DNA of 64,000 bases, from assembly GCF_014191775.1 (NCBI RefSeq), contig NZ_JACHXA010000002.1:62001-126000 (forward strand). Direction: 5' to 3'. The notes under the pieces are model-generated. The model did not search any database. It saw only the letters and a program-made list of their open reading frames with translations, and was not told the origin of the DNA. A program made the position numbers and the translations under genes. Source of the DNA: Limibacillus halophilus. Its GTDB lineage: Bacteria > Pseudomonadota > Alphaproteobacteria > Kiloniellales > CECT-8803. Below, in pieces: positions 1 through 9,265 of the stretch (position 1 is the stretch's first letter; every line of letters starts with the position of its first letter).

Positions 1-60
1 AATGGCGGTGCCCTCCTCTGGTATCTCGCTGGACGATCGTTCAGGAAGCACAGAGCCTAG
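1..60 (+). CDS. Possible 3' end of an upstream gene (partial)
   Basis: Frame 1 is open from the window edge to a TAG at 58-60 and reads NGGALLWYLAGRSFRKHRA. A hydrophobic stretch followed by a basic tail is what the C-terminus of an inner-membrane protein often looks like. Only 19 residues are visible, so no family can be named. A second open frame (2-127) also exists and its peptide looks less protein-like. Real coding status is uncertain. Confidence 0.3.
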   Translation, partial: NGGALLWYLAGRSFRKHRA

Positions 61-151
61 CCGCAGAATGAAGGCGCGGGCAAGCATCGACCTTTGCCCG
101 ACGCTGACGCTGGTCTTATTGTCCTGATAGATCATGCACCAAGAGGTCGAT

Positions 152-1342
152 ATGCCGGACGGAACCGATAACGAGCAACCTTTGGAAGTCGTCCTGATTG
201 GCAGCTTGTCCGATGTCGCGGCGCAACAGTGGGATGCTTGTGCCGGTGCGGCCAACCCGACCCTTAGCCATGGTTTCTTGAAGCTGCTGGAAGACAGCGG
301 CGCAGCGACCCGTGATAGCGGTTGGATGGCCCGCCATCTTGCCATTCGCAGTCCCTTGGACGCCAGCAGACTGTTGGCCTGTGCGCCGCTCTACGTCAAA
401 AGCCACTCCTACGGCGAATATGTCTTCGATTGGGGTTGGGCTGACGCCTATGAACGCGCCGGCGGGCGCTACTATCCGAAGCTTCAATCCGCAGTACCCT
501 TCACCCCCGTACCCGGCGCCCGACTGCTGGTAAGACCTGATCTTTCCCCCGGTGAGCCAACGGGCGATCAACTCCGTCAGGCATTGCTCAGCGCCATGGT
601 TCGACTGACCGGGGAGCACGGCCTTTCCTCGCTGCACCTTACCTTCTGCACGGCGGAAGAATGGCAGCTAGGCGGAGAGTTGGGCCTCTTGAAACGCCGC
701 GGGATGCAATACCATTGGGAAAACCGTGGCTATCGCTGTTTCGACGATTTTCTCGCAAAGCTCACCTCGCGAAAGCGCAAGAATCTCCGCAAGGAACGCG
801 AGGCCGTCGCCCGCAGTGGCGTGACGCTGCGGCACCTCGTCGGCGGCGAAATTAAAGCCCGGCATTGGCGCGACTTCTACGGCTTCTACCTGGCAACGGT
901 GGACAAGAAATGGGCTCACGCTTATCTGACTCAGGAATTCTTCGAAGGGCTATCCTCGGCGCTGGGAGACCGCGTCCTGTTGGTTCTGGCGGAAAAGGAC
1001 GGCGAGCCGGTGGCAGGCGCGTTCAATCTGATCGGCAAGAAGCGGCTCTACGGACGAAACTGGGGTTGTCTCGAAGAGTTTCGCTTCCTCCATTTCGAGG
1101 CTTGCTACTATCAAGCCATTGATTTTGCGATCGAACAGGGGCTCGAGGTCGTCGAAGCTGGGGCCCAGGGAGAGCACAAAATTCAACGTGGCTATCTTCC
1201 GGTCGATACCTACAGCCTGCATTGGATCGCCGACCCGGCGCTGGCACAGCCCGTTTCACGGTTTCTGACACAGGAACGGGCCAGCCTGGACCAGGACCGG
1301 CAATACCTGCTGGAACACAGTCCCTATCGCAGCGGCGATTAA
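152..1342 (+). CDS. GNAT-superfamily protein of the DUF482 / COG3146 type
   Basis: The 396-residue product matches the alphaproteobacterial DUF482 family, related to acyltransferases of the Fem/GNAT fold and often labelled peptidoglycan biosynthesis/recognition. The features I recognise are the YHWENRGY segment, the basic TSRKRKNLRKEREAV helix, the ATVDKKWAHAYLT region and the C-terminal EAGAQGEHKIQRGY block. The substrate is unknown in this family. I chose the ATG at 152 because AGAGG lies five bases before it; an in-frame ATG at 134 would add six residues and has no ribosome site. The next gene, an SGNH-like membrane protein, lies about 100 bp downstream on the same strand. Family assignment is fairly sure, function is not. 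Confidence 0.8.
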   Translation: MPDGTDNEQPLEVVLIGSLSDVAAQQWDACAGAANPTLSHGFLKLLEDSGAATRDSGWMARHLAIRSPLDASRLLACAPLYVKSHSYGEYVFDWGWADAYERAGGRYYPKLQSAVPFTPVPGARLLVRPDLSPGEPTGDQLRQALLSAMVRLTGEHGLSSLHLTFCTAEEWQLGGELGLLKRRGMQYHWENRGYRCFDDFLAKLTSRKRKNLRKEREAVARSGVTLRHLVGGEIKARHWRDFYGFYLATVDKKWAHAYLTQEFFEGLSSALGDRVLLVLAEKDGEPVAGAFNLIGKKRLYGRNWGCLEEFRFLHFEACYYQAIDFAIEQGLEVVEAGAQGEHKIQRGYLPVDTYSLHWIADPALAQPVSRFLTQERASLDQDRQYLLEHSPYRSGD

Positions 1343-1446
1343 GCACTTTTCGATCCCGTATTTCATTCTCCCGACAAGCAAATCTTTACCCCTATCCGCC
1401 AAAGGGCTAGCGTCCCTGAAGCTGAGAATTTTCAGAAAAACATATT

Positions 1447-2697
1447 ATGAAGAAATTGATTTTCTGGAGTCTCTTGATTCTTCTCGACCTTGTCGCGTTG
1501 GAAGCTGCATTTCGAGGCTATTTCTACCTGACCGACGGCAAATCCTATGCTGCCGAGGATCTTGCAGACATTCCAAGCGCGACGATGCTGACAACGCAGA
1601 ATGAACGCCCGAAGTGGATGAAGAACTACCTTCTTCATCCCTACTTCGGTTACGTTGCGCCAAAAATTGAAAACAATGAGCAATCACATGGGTTTAGTAG
1701 TAAATCGGACCCTCTTGTAGCAGAGCCAGCAGCCTTCTCCATCCTTTTGACGGGGGGGTCTGTGGCGCAACAAATCGGTCGTTTCGGAAATCTCGAAACG
1801 CGGTTCCGAGCGGCTTTGAAGACCGCCGGGCACACCAACCGAAAGGTGAAGGTCTTCAACGCCGCGACCGGCGGGTACAAGCAACCCCAACAACTGCAGG
1901 TTCTCAGTTATTTTTTGGCATTAAGTGGACGGTTTGACCTCGTCATCAATCTAGACGGCTTCAATGAGATCGTGTTGCCCGCCCTTAACTTCCAGCGCAG
2001 CGGTCAGCATCCGGCCTTTCCCCGGCAATGGTCCAATGTTGTCGGCGAGGTCAGTCTTGACCGCCGGCTGCTCGACGGAGAGATAACCTACCTGCGGCAA
2101 GAACAGGCGAAGTGGATCACCATAGCAAAAGAGCCCGTCATCGGATGGTCCGCTATAGCTGGTCACTTCCTGCGCAACCAGATTCTGGAAGACGAAGAGC
2201 GCATTCAAGAGCTGTTCGAGACGTCTTTCGAGATCGCATCCGGGTACTCTTTGGAGGCCAAGGGGCCACCCATCGCTTTCGAAACGGATACCCAGCTATA
2301 CGATTATTCGGCAGACCTTTGGGTCAGGTCTTCGATAACCATGCACCGCCTTGCTCGCAGCTTTGGCATCGATTATGTGCATATCCTGCAGCCCAATCAG
2401 TATGTCGAAGGCAGCAAACCCTGGAGCCGGAAGGAGCAGGAGCGTTTCCGGTCCGCCGCAGCGATCTATGCCCCCTATGCCACGGTCGGGTATCCGGCCT
2501 TAATCAACAGGCAAACGGATATCACCGCGGCAGGCGTGCCGTTCGGCGACGCAACTACGTTGTTTCAATCCGAGAAAAGAACGGTTTACCGAGACGCCTG
2601 TTGCCATCTGAACAAGCTGGGGATAGCAACCTTGGCCGATTATGTCGTCCAGCAGTCGATCGGCCATTTATCGAAAGACGAGAACGCGCGCCAGTAA
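1447..2697 (+). CDS. Membrane-anchored SGNH/GDSL-like hydrolase
   Basis: The 416-residue protein starts with a short basic end and a hydrophobic helix (about residues 4-20) that should act as a signal anchor, leaving the rest in the periplasm. It carries weak SGNH blocks: LLTGGSVAQQ near residue 100 for the nucleophile block, AATGGYKQPQQ for the glycine block, INLDGFNEI for the Asn block and DACCHLN close to the C-terminus for the catalytic His block. Such proteins are usually esterases or acetyltransferase partners acting on polysaccharide or peptidoglycan. The ribosome site is poor (an A-rich stretch). It follows the DUF482 gene on the same strand and ends 50 bp from the convergent clpA. 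The catalytic triad is inferred from motif order only. Confidence 0.65.
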   Translation: MKKLIFWSLLILLDLVALEAAFRGYFYLTDGKSYAAEDLADIPSATMLTTQNERPKWMKNYLLHPYFGYVAPKIENNEQSHGFSSKSDPLVAEPAAFSILLTGGSVAQQIGRFGNLETRFRAALKTAGHTNRKVKVFNAATGGYKQPQQLQVLSYFLALSGRFDLVINLDGFNEIVLPALNFQRSGQHPAFPRQWSNVVGEVSLDRRLLDGEITYLRQEQAKWITIAKEPVIGWSAIAGHFLRNQILEDEERIQELFETSFEIASGYSLEAKGPPIAFETDTQLYDYSADLWVRSSITMHRLARSFGIDYVHILQPNQYVEGSKPWSRKEQERFRSAAAIYAPYATVGYPALINRQTDITAAGVPFGDATTLFQSEKRTVYRDACCHLNKLGIATLADYVVQQSIGHLSKDENARQ

Positions 2698-2746
2698 AGC
2701 GCTAACCGGAACGATCAGGCCGTAAGTTTCCCGACTCGCATAGGTT

Positions 2747-5053
2747 TCAAGGGACCTGCGCAGGCTCGCGCTTCTTCTTGCTACCCTTACCCCCGGGGCC
2801 TTCTTCTTCCAGCTTGAAGGCCGGTTTGTCGTCCTTGATATCAACCTCGACGACGCCGCCCTTCACCAACTTGCCAAAGAGCAGTTCCTCGGCCAGCGGC
2901 TTTTTAATGTACTCCTGGATGATGCGCGCCAGGGGTCGTGCGCCATTCAACGGGTCATATCCCCGCTTGGCGAGCCACTTACGCGCCGCATCACTGAGCG
3001 TGATCATTACCTGTCGATCTTCGAGCTGGGCTTCCAGCTGCAGCACGAACTTGTCGACCACTTGCTCGACGACCTCTTCGGAAAGCGCCGCGAAGGCAAT
3101 CACCGCATCCAGGCGATTACGGAACTCAGGCGTGAAGAGACGTTTGATTGCTTCCTCATCCTCGCCCTCTCGGGTATCGCGGTTGAAGCCGATGGCCTTG
3201 CGGGTCATGTCCGATGCACCGGCATTGGTTGTCATGATCAGGATCACGTTCCGGAAGTCGACATTCTTGCCGTTATGGTCCGTCAGCTTTCCGTAGTCCA
3301 TCACCTGAAGCAGGATGTTGAAGAGATCAGGGTGCGCCTTCTCGATCTCATCCAGCAACAAGACACAATGCGGGTGTTGATCGACCGCATCGGTCAGTAG
3401 ACCGCCTTGGTCGAATCCGACATATCCCGGCGGCGCACCGATCAGTCGCGAGATCGAATGCCGCTCCATATATTCCGACATATCGAAGCGCGTGAGCTCG
3501 ATACCCAGCGACAGTGCCAGTTGACGCGCCGCTTCGGTCTTGCCGACGCCGGTGGGGCCCGAGAAAAGGTAGGAACCGATGGGCTTTTCCGCATCGCGCA
3601 GCCCTGCCCTGGCTAACTTGATGGCCGAAGACAACGCCGTGATCGCCGTATCCTGGCCAAAGACCATCGTGCGCAGATCACGCTCCAGGTTCTTCAGGGC
3701 TGTCTTATCGTCCTTACTGACGCTTTTGGGTGGGATGCGGGCAATCTTTGCTACGACCGCCTCCACTTCCTTGACGCCGATGACCTTGCGCCGCTTCGAG
3801 GGCGGCAGCAGACGCTGTGATGCCCCCACCTCGTCGATCACGTCAATGGCCTTGTCGGGAAGCTTTCGATCACCGATGTATCGCGCCGACAACTCAACGG
3901 CGGTGCGAATGGCGTCGGCGGTGTAACGGACACCATGATGGGCCTCATAATAGGGCTTGAGACCCTGCATGATTTTCACCGCGTCCTCGACACTAGGCTC
4001 GATCACATCGATTTTTTGAAAACGGCGAACGAGCGCCCGGTCTTTCTCGAAATGATTGCGGTATTCCTTGTAGGTGGTCGATCCGATGCAACGCAGCAGA
4101 CCGCTTTGCAAAGCGGGCTTCAGCAGGTTCGATGCATCCATGGCGCCGCCGGACGTTGCGCCGGCGCCAATCACCGTGTGTATCTCGTCAATGAAAAGCA
4201 CTGCGCCTTCGATTGCCTCCAGCTCCGAAAGGACCGCTTTCAAGCGTTCTTCGAAATCGCCCCGATAGCGGGTGCCGGCCAACAGGGCGCCCATATCCAG
4301 CGAAAAAATCGTCGCGTCGGCCAGAACCTCGGGAACCTCGCCTTCGACAATGCGCTTGGCCAAGCCCTCGGCGATAGCCGTCTTGCCAACGCCAGGCTCG
4401 CCGACATAGAGGGGGTTGTTCTTCGTGCGGCGGCACAAAACCTGAATCGTGCGTTCAATCTCGGCTTCTCGACCAATCAGCGGATCGATTTTACCGGCCT
4501 GCGCTTTTTCGTTCAGATTCACGCAATAGGCATCCAAGGACTCACGGCCCTGCCGCACGGTCTGTTCGGTCTCGGCCTCCTCGTCCGCACCGGTCGGCGT
4601 GCGCGGCTGATCCTGCTGCGGAACCTTGGCGATGCCGTGGCTGATATAGTTCACCGCATCCAGCCGCGTCATGTCCTGTTCTTGCAGAAAGAAAACCGCG
4701 TGGCTTTCCCGCTCGGAGAACATGGCCACCAAGACATTGGCGCCAGTCACTTCTTCGCGGCCCGACGATTGGACATGAATGGCCGCACGCTGAAGCACCC
4801 TGTGAAACCCCGCCGTCGGCTTGGGGTCGGTCGATTCCGGAGCGATAAGCTTACCGTGCTCCTCATCGATGTAACGGGTCAGTTCATCGTGGAGACGTTG
4901 CAGGTCGACACCGCAGGCACGGAGTACCGCAATGGAGTCACTGTCGTCGGTCATGGCCAACAGCAAGTGTTCAAGCGTCGCGTACTCGTGCTGCCGCTCA
5001 CTGGCATAGGCCATGGCGCGGTGCAGCGTTCGTTCGAGATTGGCTGAAAGCAT
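2747..5053 (-). CDS. clpA: ATP-dependent Clp protease ATP-binding subunit ClpA
   Basis: The 768-residue AAA+ unfoldase feeds proteins into the ClpP peptidase in the cytosol. The N-domain (residues 1-145) has the ClpA-type repeats that bind ClpS. The first AAA module has Walker A GEPGVGKT with Lys224 and Walker [11 protein letters not shown]; the second has GPTGVGKT with Lys505 and a Walker [12 protein letters not shown]. It lacks the long middle coiled coil of ClpB and so is ClpA. The Lys-rich C-terminal tail ([15 protein letters not shown]) is an alphaproteobacterial-looking extension. The gene lies 25 bp downstream of clpS in the same direction, the usual clpS-clpA operon, so N-end-rule adaptor and unfoldase are made together. 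Assignment is secure. Confidence 0.97.
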   Translation of the reverse strand: MLSANLERTLHRAMAYASERQHEYATLEHLLLAMTDDSDSIAVLRACGVDLQRLHDELTRYIDEEHGKLIAPESTDPKPTAGFHRVLQRAAIHVQSSGREEVTGANVLVAMFSERESHAVFFLQEQDMTRLDAVNYISHGIAKVPQQDQPRTPTGADEEAETEQTVRQGRESLDAYCVNLNEKAQAGKIDPLIGREAEIERTIQVLCRRTKNNPLYVGEPGVGKTAIAEGLAKRIVEGEVPEVLADATIFSLDMGALLAGTRYRGDFEERLKAVLSELEAIEGAVLFIDEIHTVIGAGATSGGAMDASNLLKPALQSGLLRCIGSTTYKEYRNHFEKDRALVRRFQKIDVIEPSVEDAVKIMQGLKPYYEAHHGVRYTADAIRTAVELSARYIGDRKLPDKAIDVIDEVGASQRLLPPSKRRKVIGVKEVEAVVAKIARIPPKSVSKDDKTALKNLERDLRTMVFGQDTAITALSSAIKLARAGLRDAEKPIGSYLFSGPTGVGKTEAARQLALSLGIELTRFDMSEYMERHSISRLIGAPPGYVGFDQGGLLTDAVDQHPHCVLLLDEIEKAHPDLFNILLQVMDYGKLTDHNGKNVDFRNVILIMTTNAGASDMTRKAIGFNRDTREGEDEEAIKRLFTPEFRNRLDAVIAFAALSEEVVEQVVDKFVLQLEAQLEDRQVMITLSDAARKWLAKRGYDPLNGARPLARIIQEYIKKPLAEELLFGKLVKGGVVEVDIKDDKPAFKLEEEGPGGKGSKKKREPAQVP

Positions 5054-5078
5054 GACGCTTTATAAACTCCTTATCCTG

Positions 5079-5417
5079 TCACTCCTTCTCCAGCGTACAC
5101 TGGAGAGGATGCTGATTTCGGCGCGCGTAGTCGATCACCTGTGTCACCTTGGTCTCAGCAACTTCAAATGTATAGACGCCACATAGACCCACACCGCGTT
5201 GATGAACGTGGAGCATGATCTGCGTCGCCTCGTCCCGGCTCTTACCAAAGTAGTGTTCCAGGACGTGAACGACAAACTCCATCGGCGTGTAGTCGTCATT
5301 CAGCATCAAAACTTTGTAGAGCGACGGCTTCTTCGTCTTACTGCGAGTCTGCAATACGACACCGGTCCCACCGCGACCTTTGTCGTCGTCGTTCTTGTTT
5401 GCGTCCTTCTCACTCAT
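5079..5417 (-). CDS. clpS: ClpS, N-end-rule adaptor for ClpAP
   Basis: The 112-residue adaptor binds proteins with destabilising N-terminal residues and hands them to ClpA. The core motif [15 protein letters not shown] is intact, followed by [23 protein letters not shown], whose middle lines the amino-acid pocket. An acidic and basic disordered N-terminus ([19 protein letters not shown]) precedes it, as is common in alphaproteobacterial ClpS1. I chose ATG at 5417 because homologues begin near here; an upstream in-frame ATG at 5456 with GGGGAACGGA before it is a real alternative and would add 13 residues. clpA follows after 25 bp. Confidence 0.95.
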   Translation of the reverse strand: MSEKDANKNDDDKGRGGTGVVLQTRSKTKKPSLYKVLMLNDDYTPMEFVVHVLEHYFGKSRDEATQIMLHVHQRGVGLCGVYTFEVAETKVTQVIDYARRNQHPLQCTLEKE

Positions 5418-5530
5418 AGTCGCTTCGGCACCCAACCTGTAACTTTGCACGTTCATTCCGTTCCCCAATGATATTGGATGAATGCCGGGTCGGTGAAGAC
5501 CCCAATCATGGCATTTCAAAGGCATGGGCA

Positions 5531-5562
5531 AAGAAAAAGCCCGGCTCTCGAAAGAGCCGGGC
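5531..5562 (-). terminator. Rho-independent terminator of the phasin gene
   Basis: A perfect 10-bp stem GCCCGGCTCT / AGAGCCGGGC (5539-5548 with 5553-5562) with a CGAA tetraloop. Read on the minus strand it is followed by TTTTTCTT, a proper U-tract. It lies about 78 bp past the phasin stop codon and just upstream of clpS, so it separates the strongly expressed phasin from clpS-clpA. Confidence 0.88.
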
Positions 5563-5640
5563 CTGTTCCGGAGATGATCCTGTGGGAAATCCGGTCGGCG
5601 ATTATTGCCGGGAGGGCCGCCGGATTGCCCGCTGTCAGCC

Positions 5641-6183
5641 TTAGGCGGCGACAGGCTTCAGCATCTTCTCGACGGTCACATTCATACGGGCCTGAAGGGG
5701 CTCGTAAGCTTCGTTGGCAACCTTCACCGACATTTCGGTGATCTTGGCACCTTCGGCCATGACCTGGTCGAACTGGACACGCGCCAGATTGCTCTGCAGG
5801 TCAACGAAGTCACGCAGGCTCTTCACGGAGAAGATCGCCTTGGTGGCCTCAACCTGAGACTCGAAGGAGGTCTGCGTGAAGGAAGCGATTTCCTTGCCGA
5901 TCTCCTCGTAGGCTTTCACGAGCTTGGTGTTGAAAGCGACGACGGCTTCAACGTTGTCCTTGTTCAACTCGTTCAGCTCGCCATAGTTACGGAACAGATT
6001 GGCCGAGGCCTTCTCGACCTGTTCCTTGGTCATGGCAATAGCCTGCTCGTAATTCTTGGTGGCGGTCTCGGTGCCAACCTTTACGAACTGCTCGATGGTC
6101 TCCTTGCCGGCGGCGACCGCGTCTTCGACCGGCTTCATCACGTCGGCCTGGGCCGCAGTGGTCTTCTTAGAAGTGGAAGTCAT
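5641..6183 (-). CDS. Phasin family protein (polyhydroxyalkanoate granule coat)
   Basis: The 180-residue helical protein has the phasin_2 layout: an N-terminal Ala/Thr/Lys-rich lead, then long amphipathic helices with [37 protein letters not shown], and the typical [19 protein letters not shown] segment, ending in [10 protein letters not shown]. Phasins coat polyhydroxybutyrate granules and control their number and size. I chose the ATG at 6183 because AAGGAG lies six bases upstream; the longer frame to 6240 has no such site. It is a single-gene transcript with its own terminator at 5531-5562, and two TGC-rich repeats lie upstream, fitting PhaR-type repression by free PhaR until polymer is present (inference). 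Confidence 0.92.
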   Translation of the reverse strand: MTSTSKKTTAAQADVMKPVEDAVAAGKETIEQFVKVGTETATKNYEQAIAMTKEQVEKASANLFRNYGELNELNKDNVEAVVAFNTKLVKAYEEIGKEIASFTQTSFESQVEATKAIFSVKSLRDFVDLQSNLARVQFDQVMAEGAKITEMSVKVANEAYEPLQARMNVTVEKMLKPVAA

Positions 6184-6241
6184 TTGGTTTCTCCTTTCCG
6201 AGAAGAAATCAGTTCTGTTGTCTGTTCGCTTTTGCAGCACA

Positions 6242-6318
6242 TTTTTGTGCGGTGCAGCATGACGAGAAAATATGAATGTATAGGATGAAAGTCAAGCAGT
6301 TTTTGTGCAGTGCACCAT
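6242..6318 (-). promoter_or_regulatory. Doubled TGC-rich element upstream of the phasin gene
   Basis: Two 19-base direct repeats, 6242-6260 and 6300-6318, agree at all but two positions: TTTTTGTGCRGTGCASCAT. The second contains the perfect palindrome GTGCAGTGCAC. They sit 59-135 bp upstream of the phasin ATG. PhaR, the polyhydroxyalkanoate-responsive repressor, is known to bind TGC-rich sites before phasin and phaR genes in other alphaproteobacteria, so these are candidate operators. No phaR gene is visible in the window. Confidence 0.6.
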
Positions 6319-6432
6319 AAATGCCGAAAGGCTTGAAAAACCTTGATATATTCAGCTTTCCTTAAGGGTTAAGTTTCAAAATACCATTAGAAGGTCGCTA
6401 AATGGGCTTTCTGGTAGAAAAAACTGGACAGC

Positions 6433-6485
6433 GATTCTGTCGATCATTAGAATCGTAGACGAATCAAGATAGTTAGAGCCGAGTC
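6433..6485 (+). promoter_or_regulatory. Cluster of four GANTC sites before the D,D-carboxypeptidase gene
   Basis: GANTC occurs at 6433, 6450, 6461 and 6481, four sites in 53 bp directly before the start codon at 6500. GANTC is the target of the cell-cycle methyltransferase CcrM and promoters carrying it are often read by GcrA. At this base composition about 0.2 sites are expected in such a stretch. The rest of the 316-bp divergent gap (6184-6499) holds the phasin repeats and AT-rich sequence in which I could not fix a promoter with confidence. Confidence 0.5.
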
Positions 6486-6499
6486 TTTGGGGGAAACCT

Positions 6500-7828
6500 T
6501 TGCTTTGGCCATTAAGTCATACCTCGGTGGCGCCGAGAGAGAAACAAAAGGCGGCTTTGCGCCTCTTGTTTTGTGCTCTCTGCTTTCTCGTTGTCGGAAC
6601 GTTCGTTTTCCCCCAAACCGCCGAAGCTAGGCGCTACGCCTCCATAGTGGTTGAAACGGCGACTGGTCGGGTGCTGCATGAATCGGGAGCCGACCGCCAA
6701 GCCTATCCCGCCTCCATGACCAAGATGATGACCTTGCTGATGTTGTTCGATGCTATCGAAAGCGGCAAGTTCACTAAGGACAGCCGCTTGAAGGTTTCTC
6801 GACGCGCGGCAGGAATGCCACCCTCCAAGCTTGGCTTGAAGCCTGGCAGCACCATTGCGGTCGACGATGCAATTCGCGCCCTAGTCACGAAATCGGCCAA
6901 CGATGTGGCCGTGGTCGTAGCCGAGGCCATAAGCGGTAGCGAATCCAGTTTCGCCGTCGCCATGACTAAGAAGGCGCGCGATCTGGGTATGTCCCGCACG
7001 ACGTTCCGCAACGCTTCGGGTTTGCCGGACACGCGTCAGCTCAGTACGGCCCGGGATATGGCGACTTTGTCGACGGTCCTTATTCGGCAGTACCCGACCT
7101 ACTATGACTATTTTCGGATCAAGTCCTTCACCTACAACGGTCGGACCTACAAAAACCACAACAAGCTTCTGGACGACTATCCCGGCGTAGATGGACTGAA
7201 AACCGGCTACATTCGTGCCAGCGGGTTCAATTTGGCTGCTTCGGCGGTTCGTGGCGGACAAAGGATCGTCGCGGTGGTTTTCGGCGGCAAGACATCTCGG
7301 TCCCGAAATGCACACATGATCACGCTGCTGGATCGTGGATTCAGCCGTGTCCAAGTCGCCCGAAACGATCTGCCAAGTGCGCCGCCGCCCGAAAAGCCGC
7401 TTCTTGCTTCGGCACAATCGCATGGCCCGGATATACAAACCGCTGCTGTCGCTCCTGCTGTTGAGGTCAACGGCATGGTAGTGCTCCCGGCCCTTCGGCC
7501 AAGTCTGGCGCAAGACAATATTCACGGTGAAGGCGATTACGACGAGGGTCCGATCAACAGCTTTGGAATTCAGGTCGGCGCATTTACCGACCCTATCAAG
7601 GCGCAAGAGGCCGCTCGTACGGCCACCGACAGCGCCCCTGCTCACTTGCTTGGCCGCGAACTGCGTATTACACGGGTTGAATCCGGCAAGAGCATATTGT
7701 ACCGCGCCCGGTTGCTGGGCATGCAGGTCGAAGAAGCCGAGGCTGCTTGTTCCGCATTGAAGCTAACCAGCCGGGTCTGCATTGTTGTGAAGGCCGACCC
7801 GCTCGACCTGGCCGCAGTTCAGCAGTAA
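6500..7828 (+). CDS. Serine-type D-Ala-D-Ala carboxypeptidase (PBP5/6 family, S11) with SPOR domain
   Basis: The 442-residue precursor trims the terminal D-Ala of peptidoglycan stem peptides. All three penicillin-binding motifs are present: SxxK as S72-M-T-K75, SxN as S132-A-N134 and KTG at 234-236. A hydrophobic segment at about residues 18-40 ending in AEA is a signal peptide. The C-terminal part (about 352-440, starting FGIQVGAFTD) is a SPOR domain, which binds denuded glycan at the division septum, so this enzyme probably acts at midcell. The start is TTG at 6500, supported by GGGGGAA just before it; a GTG at 6527 is the alternative. The PBP5-type C-terminal domain appears replaced by a linker and SPOR, a layout common in alphaproteobacteria. 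Confidence 0.92.
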   Translation: MLWPLSHTSVAPREKQKAALRLLFCALCFLVVGTFVFPQTAEARRYASIVVETATGRVLHESGADRQAYPASMTKMMTLLMLFDAIESGKFTKDSRLKVSRRAAGMPPSKLGLKPGSTIAVDDAIRALVTKSANDVAVVVAEAISGSESSFAVAMTKKARDLGMSRTTFRNASGLPDTRQLSTARDMATLSTVLIRQYPTYYDYFRIKSFTYNGRTYKNHNKLLDDYPGVDGLKTGYIRASGFNLAASAVRGGQRIVAVVFGGKTSRSRNAHMITLLDRGFSRVQVARNDLPSAPPPEKPLLASAQSHGPDIQTAAVAPAVEVNGMVVLPALRPSLAQDNIHGEGDYDEGPINSFGIQVGAFTDPIKAQEAARTATDSAPAHLLGRELRITRVESGKSILYRARLLGMQVEEAEAACSALKLTSRVCIVVKADPLDLAAVQQ

Positions 7829-7862
7829 TCATTTCCTCAGCAGGGTTTCGAGCGCCCAGATA

Positions 7863-9245
7863 TCAAAAGAGATCTGGGTGCAGGCCGCTCAGGCGCAGTT
7901 CGGATAACACCTCGGCTTTCAATCGCGCCAAGCCTTCGGCACTGTCCGACTCGCAGCGCGCAACCAATACATCCTGGGTGTTGGATGCGCGTAAGAGCCA
8001 CCAACCTTCCTCACGATTGACACGCACCCCATCAATGGCAACCACATCGGCATTTCTTGCCGAAAGGCGATCTGCAACCTCATTGACGACCTCGAACTTA
8101 CGGGCTTCGCTGCAGGGCAGTCGCACTTCCGGCGTATTGTGAAGATGTGGCAGAGAATCCCGGAATGCTTTCAAAGTCGTGCCCAAGCGCTTCAGCGCGG
8201 TGAGCAATCGCACGGCTGCGTACAGCCCGTCGTCGAAACCGTAGTAGCGATCATTAAAGAAGAGATGCGCGCTCATCTCGCCCGCAAACGGCGAGCCCAA
8301 CTCCAGCATCTTCGATTTGATCAGCGAATGGCCGGTTTTCCACATGACCGGCTTGCCGCCAGCAGCGGCAATGCCGTCGAACAATACATTGCTGGATTTG
8401 ACATCCGCGATAATGTGCGCGCCGGGGTTGTCTCGAAGCACCTCACGCGCCAGCAGCAACATGATTTGATCGCCGAAAAGAATCCCACCGGAGGCGTCGA
8501 CAGCACCTAGACGGTCACCATCGCCGTCGAAAGCAACACCTAGATCAGCGCCTTCGCGTTTTACCGCTTCTTGGAGCTGAACCAAATTGCCGGGCACCGT
8601 CGGATCAGGGTGGTGGTTTGGGAAGGTCCCGTCGATCTCAGCAAACAAAAGAACGTGGCGACCCGGCAGCCGCTCCGTCAGGTGCCGCATCACCTCGCCC
8701 GCAGCGCCGTTACCGGCATCCCAGACGACGGTTAGGTCGTCCGGACCGGCGAAATCAGCGCTCAGACGCTCAATATAGGCATCCATCACAGAATGATGGG
8801 ATTCGCTACCTATACCGTCGACGAAATCTCCCCTGGCTGCAATTTCACCCAGGCGCTGAATCTCTGCACCAAACACCGACTTCTTCCGCAGCACCATCTT
8901 GAAGCCATTGTACGCCGGCGGATTGTGAGAGCCAGTGACCATGATGCCGCCGTCCACCACCAGCGTGTAGGCGGCAAAATAGAGCATGGGCGTCGGCCCC
9001 ATCTCGATGCGCAGGGCCTCAAGTCCGCAGTCCTGTAACCCGCGGCTCAAGGCATCAGCCAAGTCTGGCGATGACAAACGGCCATCGAAGCCGACGGCTA
9101 TGCGTTTAGCACCCTGACGGACAGCGTAGCTACCATAGGCGCGGCCAAGCGCATAGGCGTCCGCGTCGCTCAAGGTTTCCCCCACCTTGCCACGAATATC
9201 GTATTCCCTAAGAATGCTTGGGTCGAAATGATATCCAGCGGCCAT
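7863..9245 (-). CDS. Phosphomannomutase / phosphoglucomutase
   Basis: The 460-residue alpha-D-phosphohexomutase interconverts hexose 6- and 1-phosphates and so supplies mannose-1-P or glucose-1-P for nucleotide sugars. The phosphoserine loop is TGSHNPP with Ser106, the Mg2+ loop is DGDGDR at 240-245, the sugar loop GEMSAHLFF lies near residue 320 and the C-terminal phosphate-binding region includes RASNTQDVLVARCE. Length and order match AlgC/ManB-type bifunctional enzymes. It is the last gene of galU-ugd-mutase, only 20 bp after ugd, so all three probably serve surface polysaccharide synthesis. Mannose versus glucose preference cannot be read from the sequence. Confidence 0.93.
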   Translation of the reverse strand: MAAGYHFDPSILREYDIRGKVGETLSDADAYALGRAYGSYAVRQGAKRIAVGFDGRLSSPDLADALSRGLQDCGLEALRIEMGPTPMLYFAAYTLVVDGGIMVTGSHNPPAYNGFKMVLRKKSVFGAEIQRLGEIAARGDFVDGIGSESHHSVMDAYIERLSADFAGPDDLTVVWDAGNGAAGEVMRHLTERLPGRHVLLFAEIDGTFPNHHPDPTVPGNLVQLQEAVKREGADLGVAFDGDGDRLGAVDASGGILFGDQIMLLLAREVLRDNPGAHIIADVKSSNVLFDGIAAAGGKPVMWKTGHSLIKSKMLELGSPFAGEMSAHLFFNDRYYGFDDGLYAAVRLLTALKRLGTTLKAFRDSLPHLHNTPEVRLPCSEARKFEVVNEVADRLSARNADVVAIDGVRVNREEGWWLLRASNTQDVLVARCESDSAEGLARLKAEVLSELRLSGLHPDLF

Positions 9246-9265
9246 TTGGGATTTTCTCCTCGTCT

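Noticed and set aside
2-127. Short open frame with ATG at position 2
   Set aside because: The peptide is low complexity, has no visible ribosome site and ends just before the DUF482 gene; frame 1 gives a better gene tail.
3935-5047. Plus-strand open frame of 370 codons opposite clpA
   Set aside because: Antisense to the conserved N-terminal half of ClpA, with no ribosome site or protein-like composition.
7855-7878. Hairpin CCCAGAT...ATCTGGG between the carboxypeptidase and mutase genes
   Set aside because: Only seven paired bases with a 10-base loop and no T-tract on either side; it also covers the mutase stop codon. Not enough for a terminator call.
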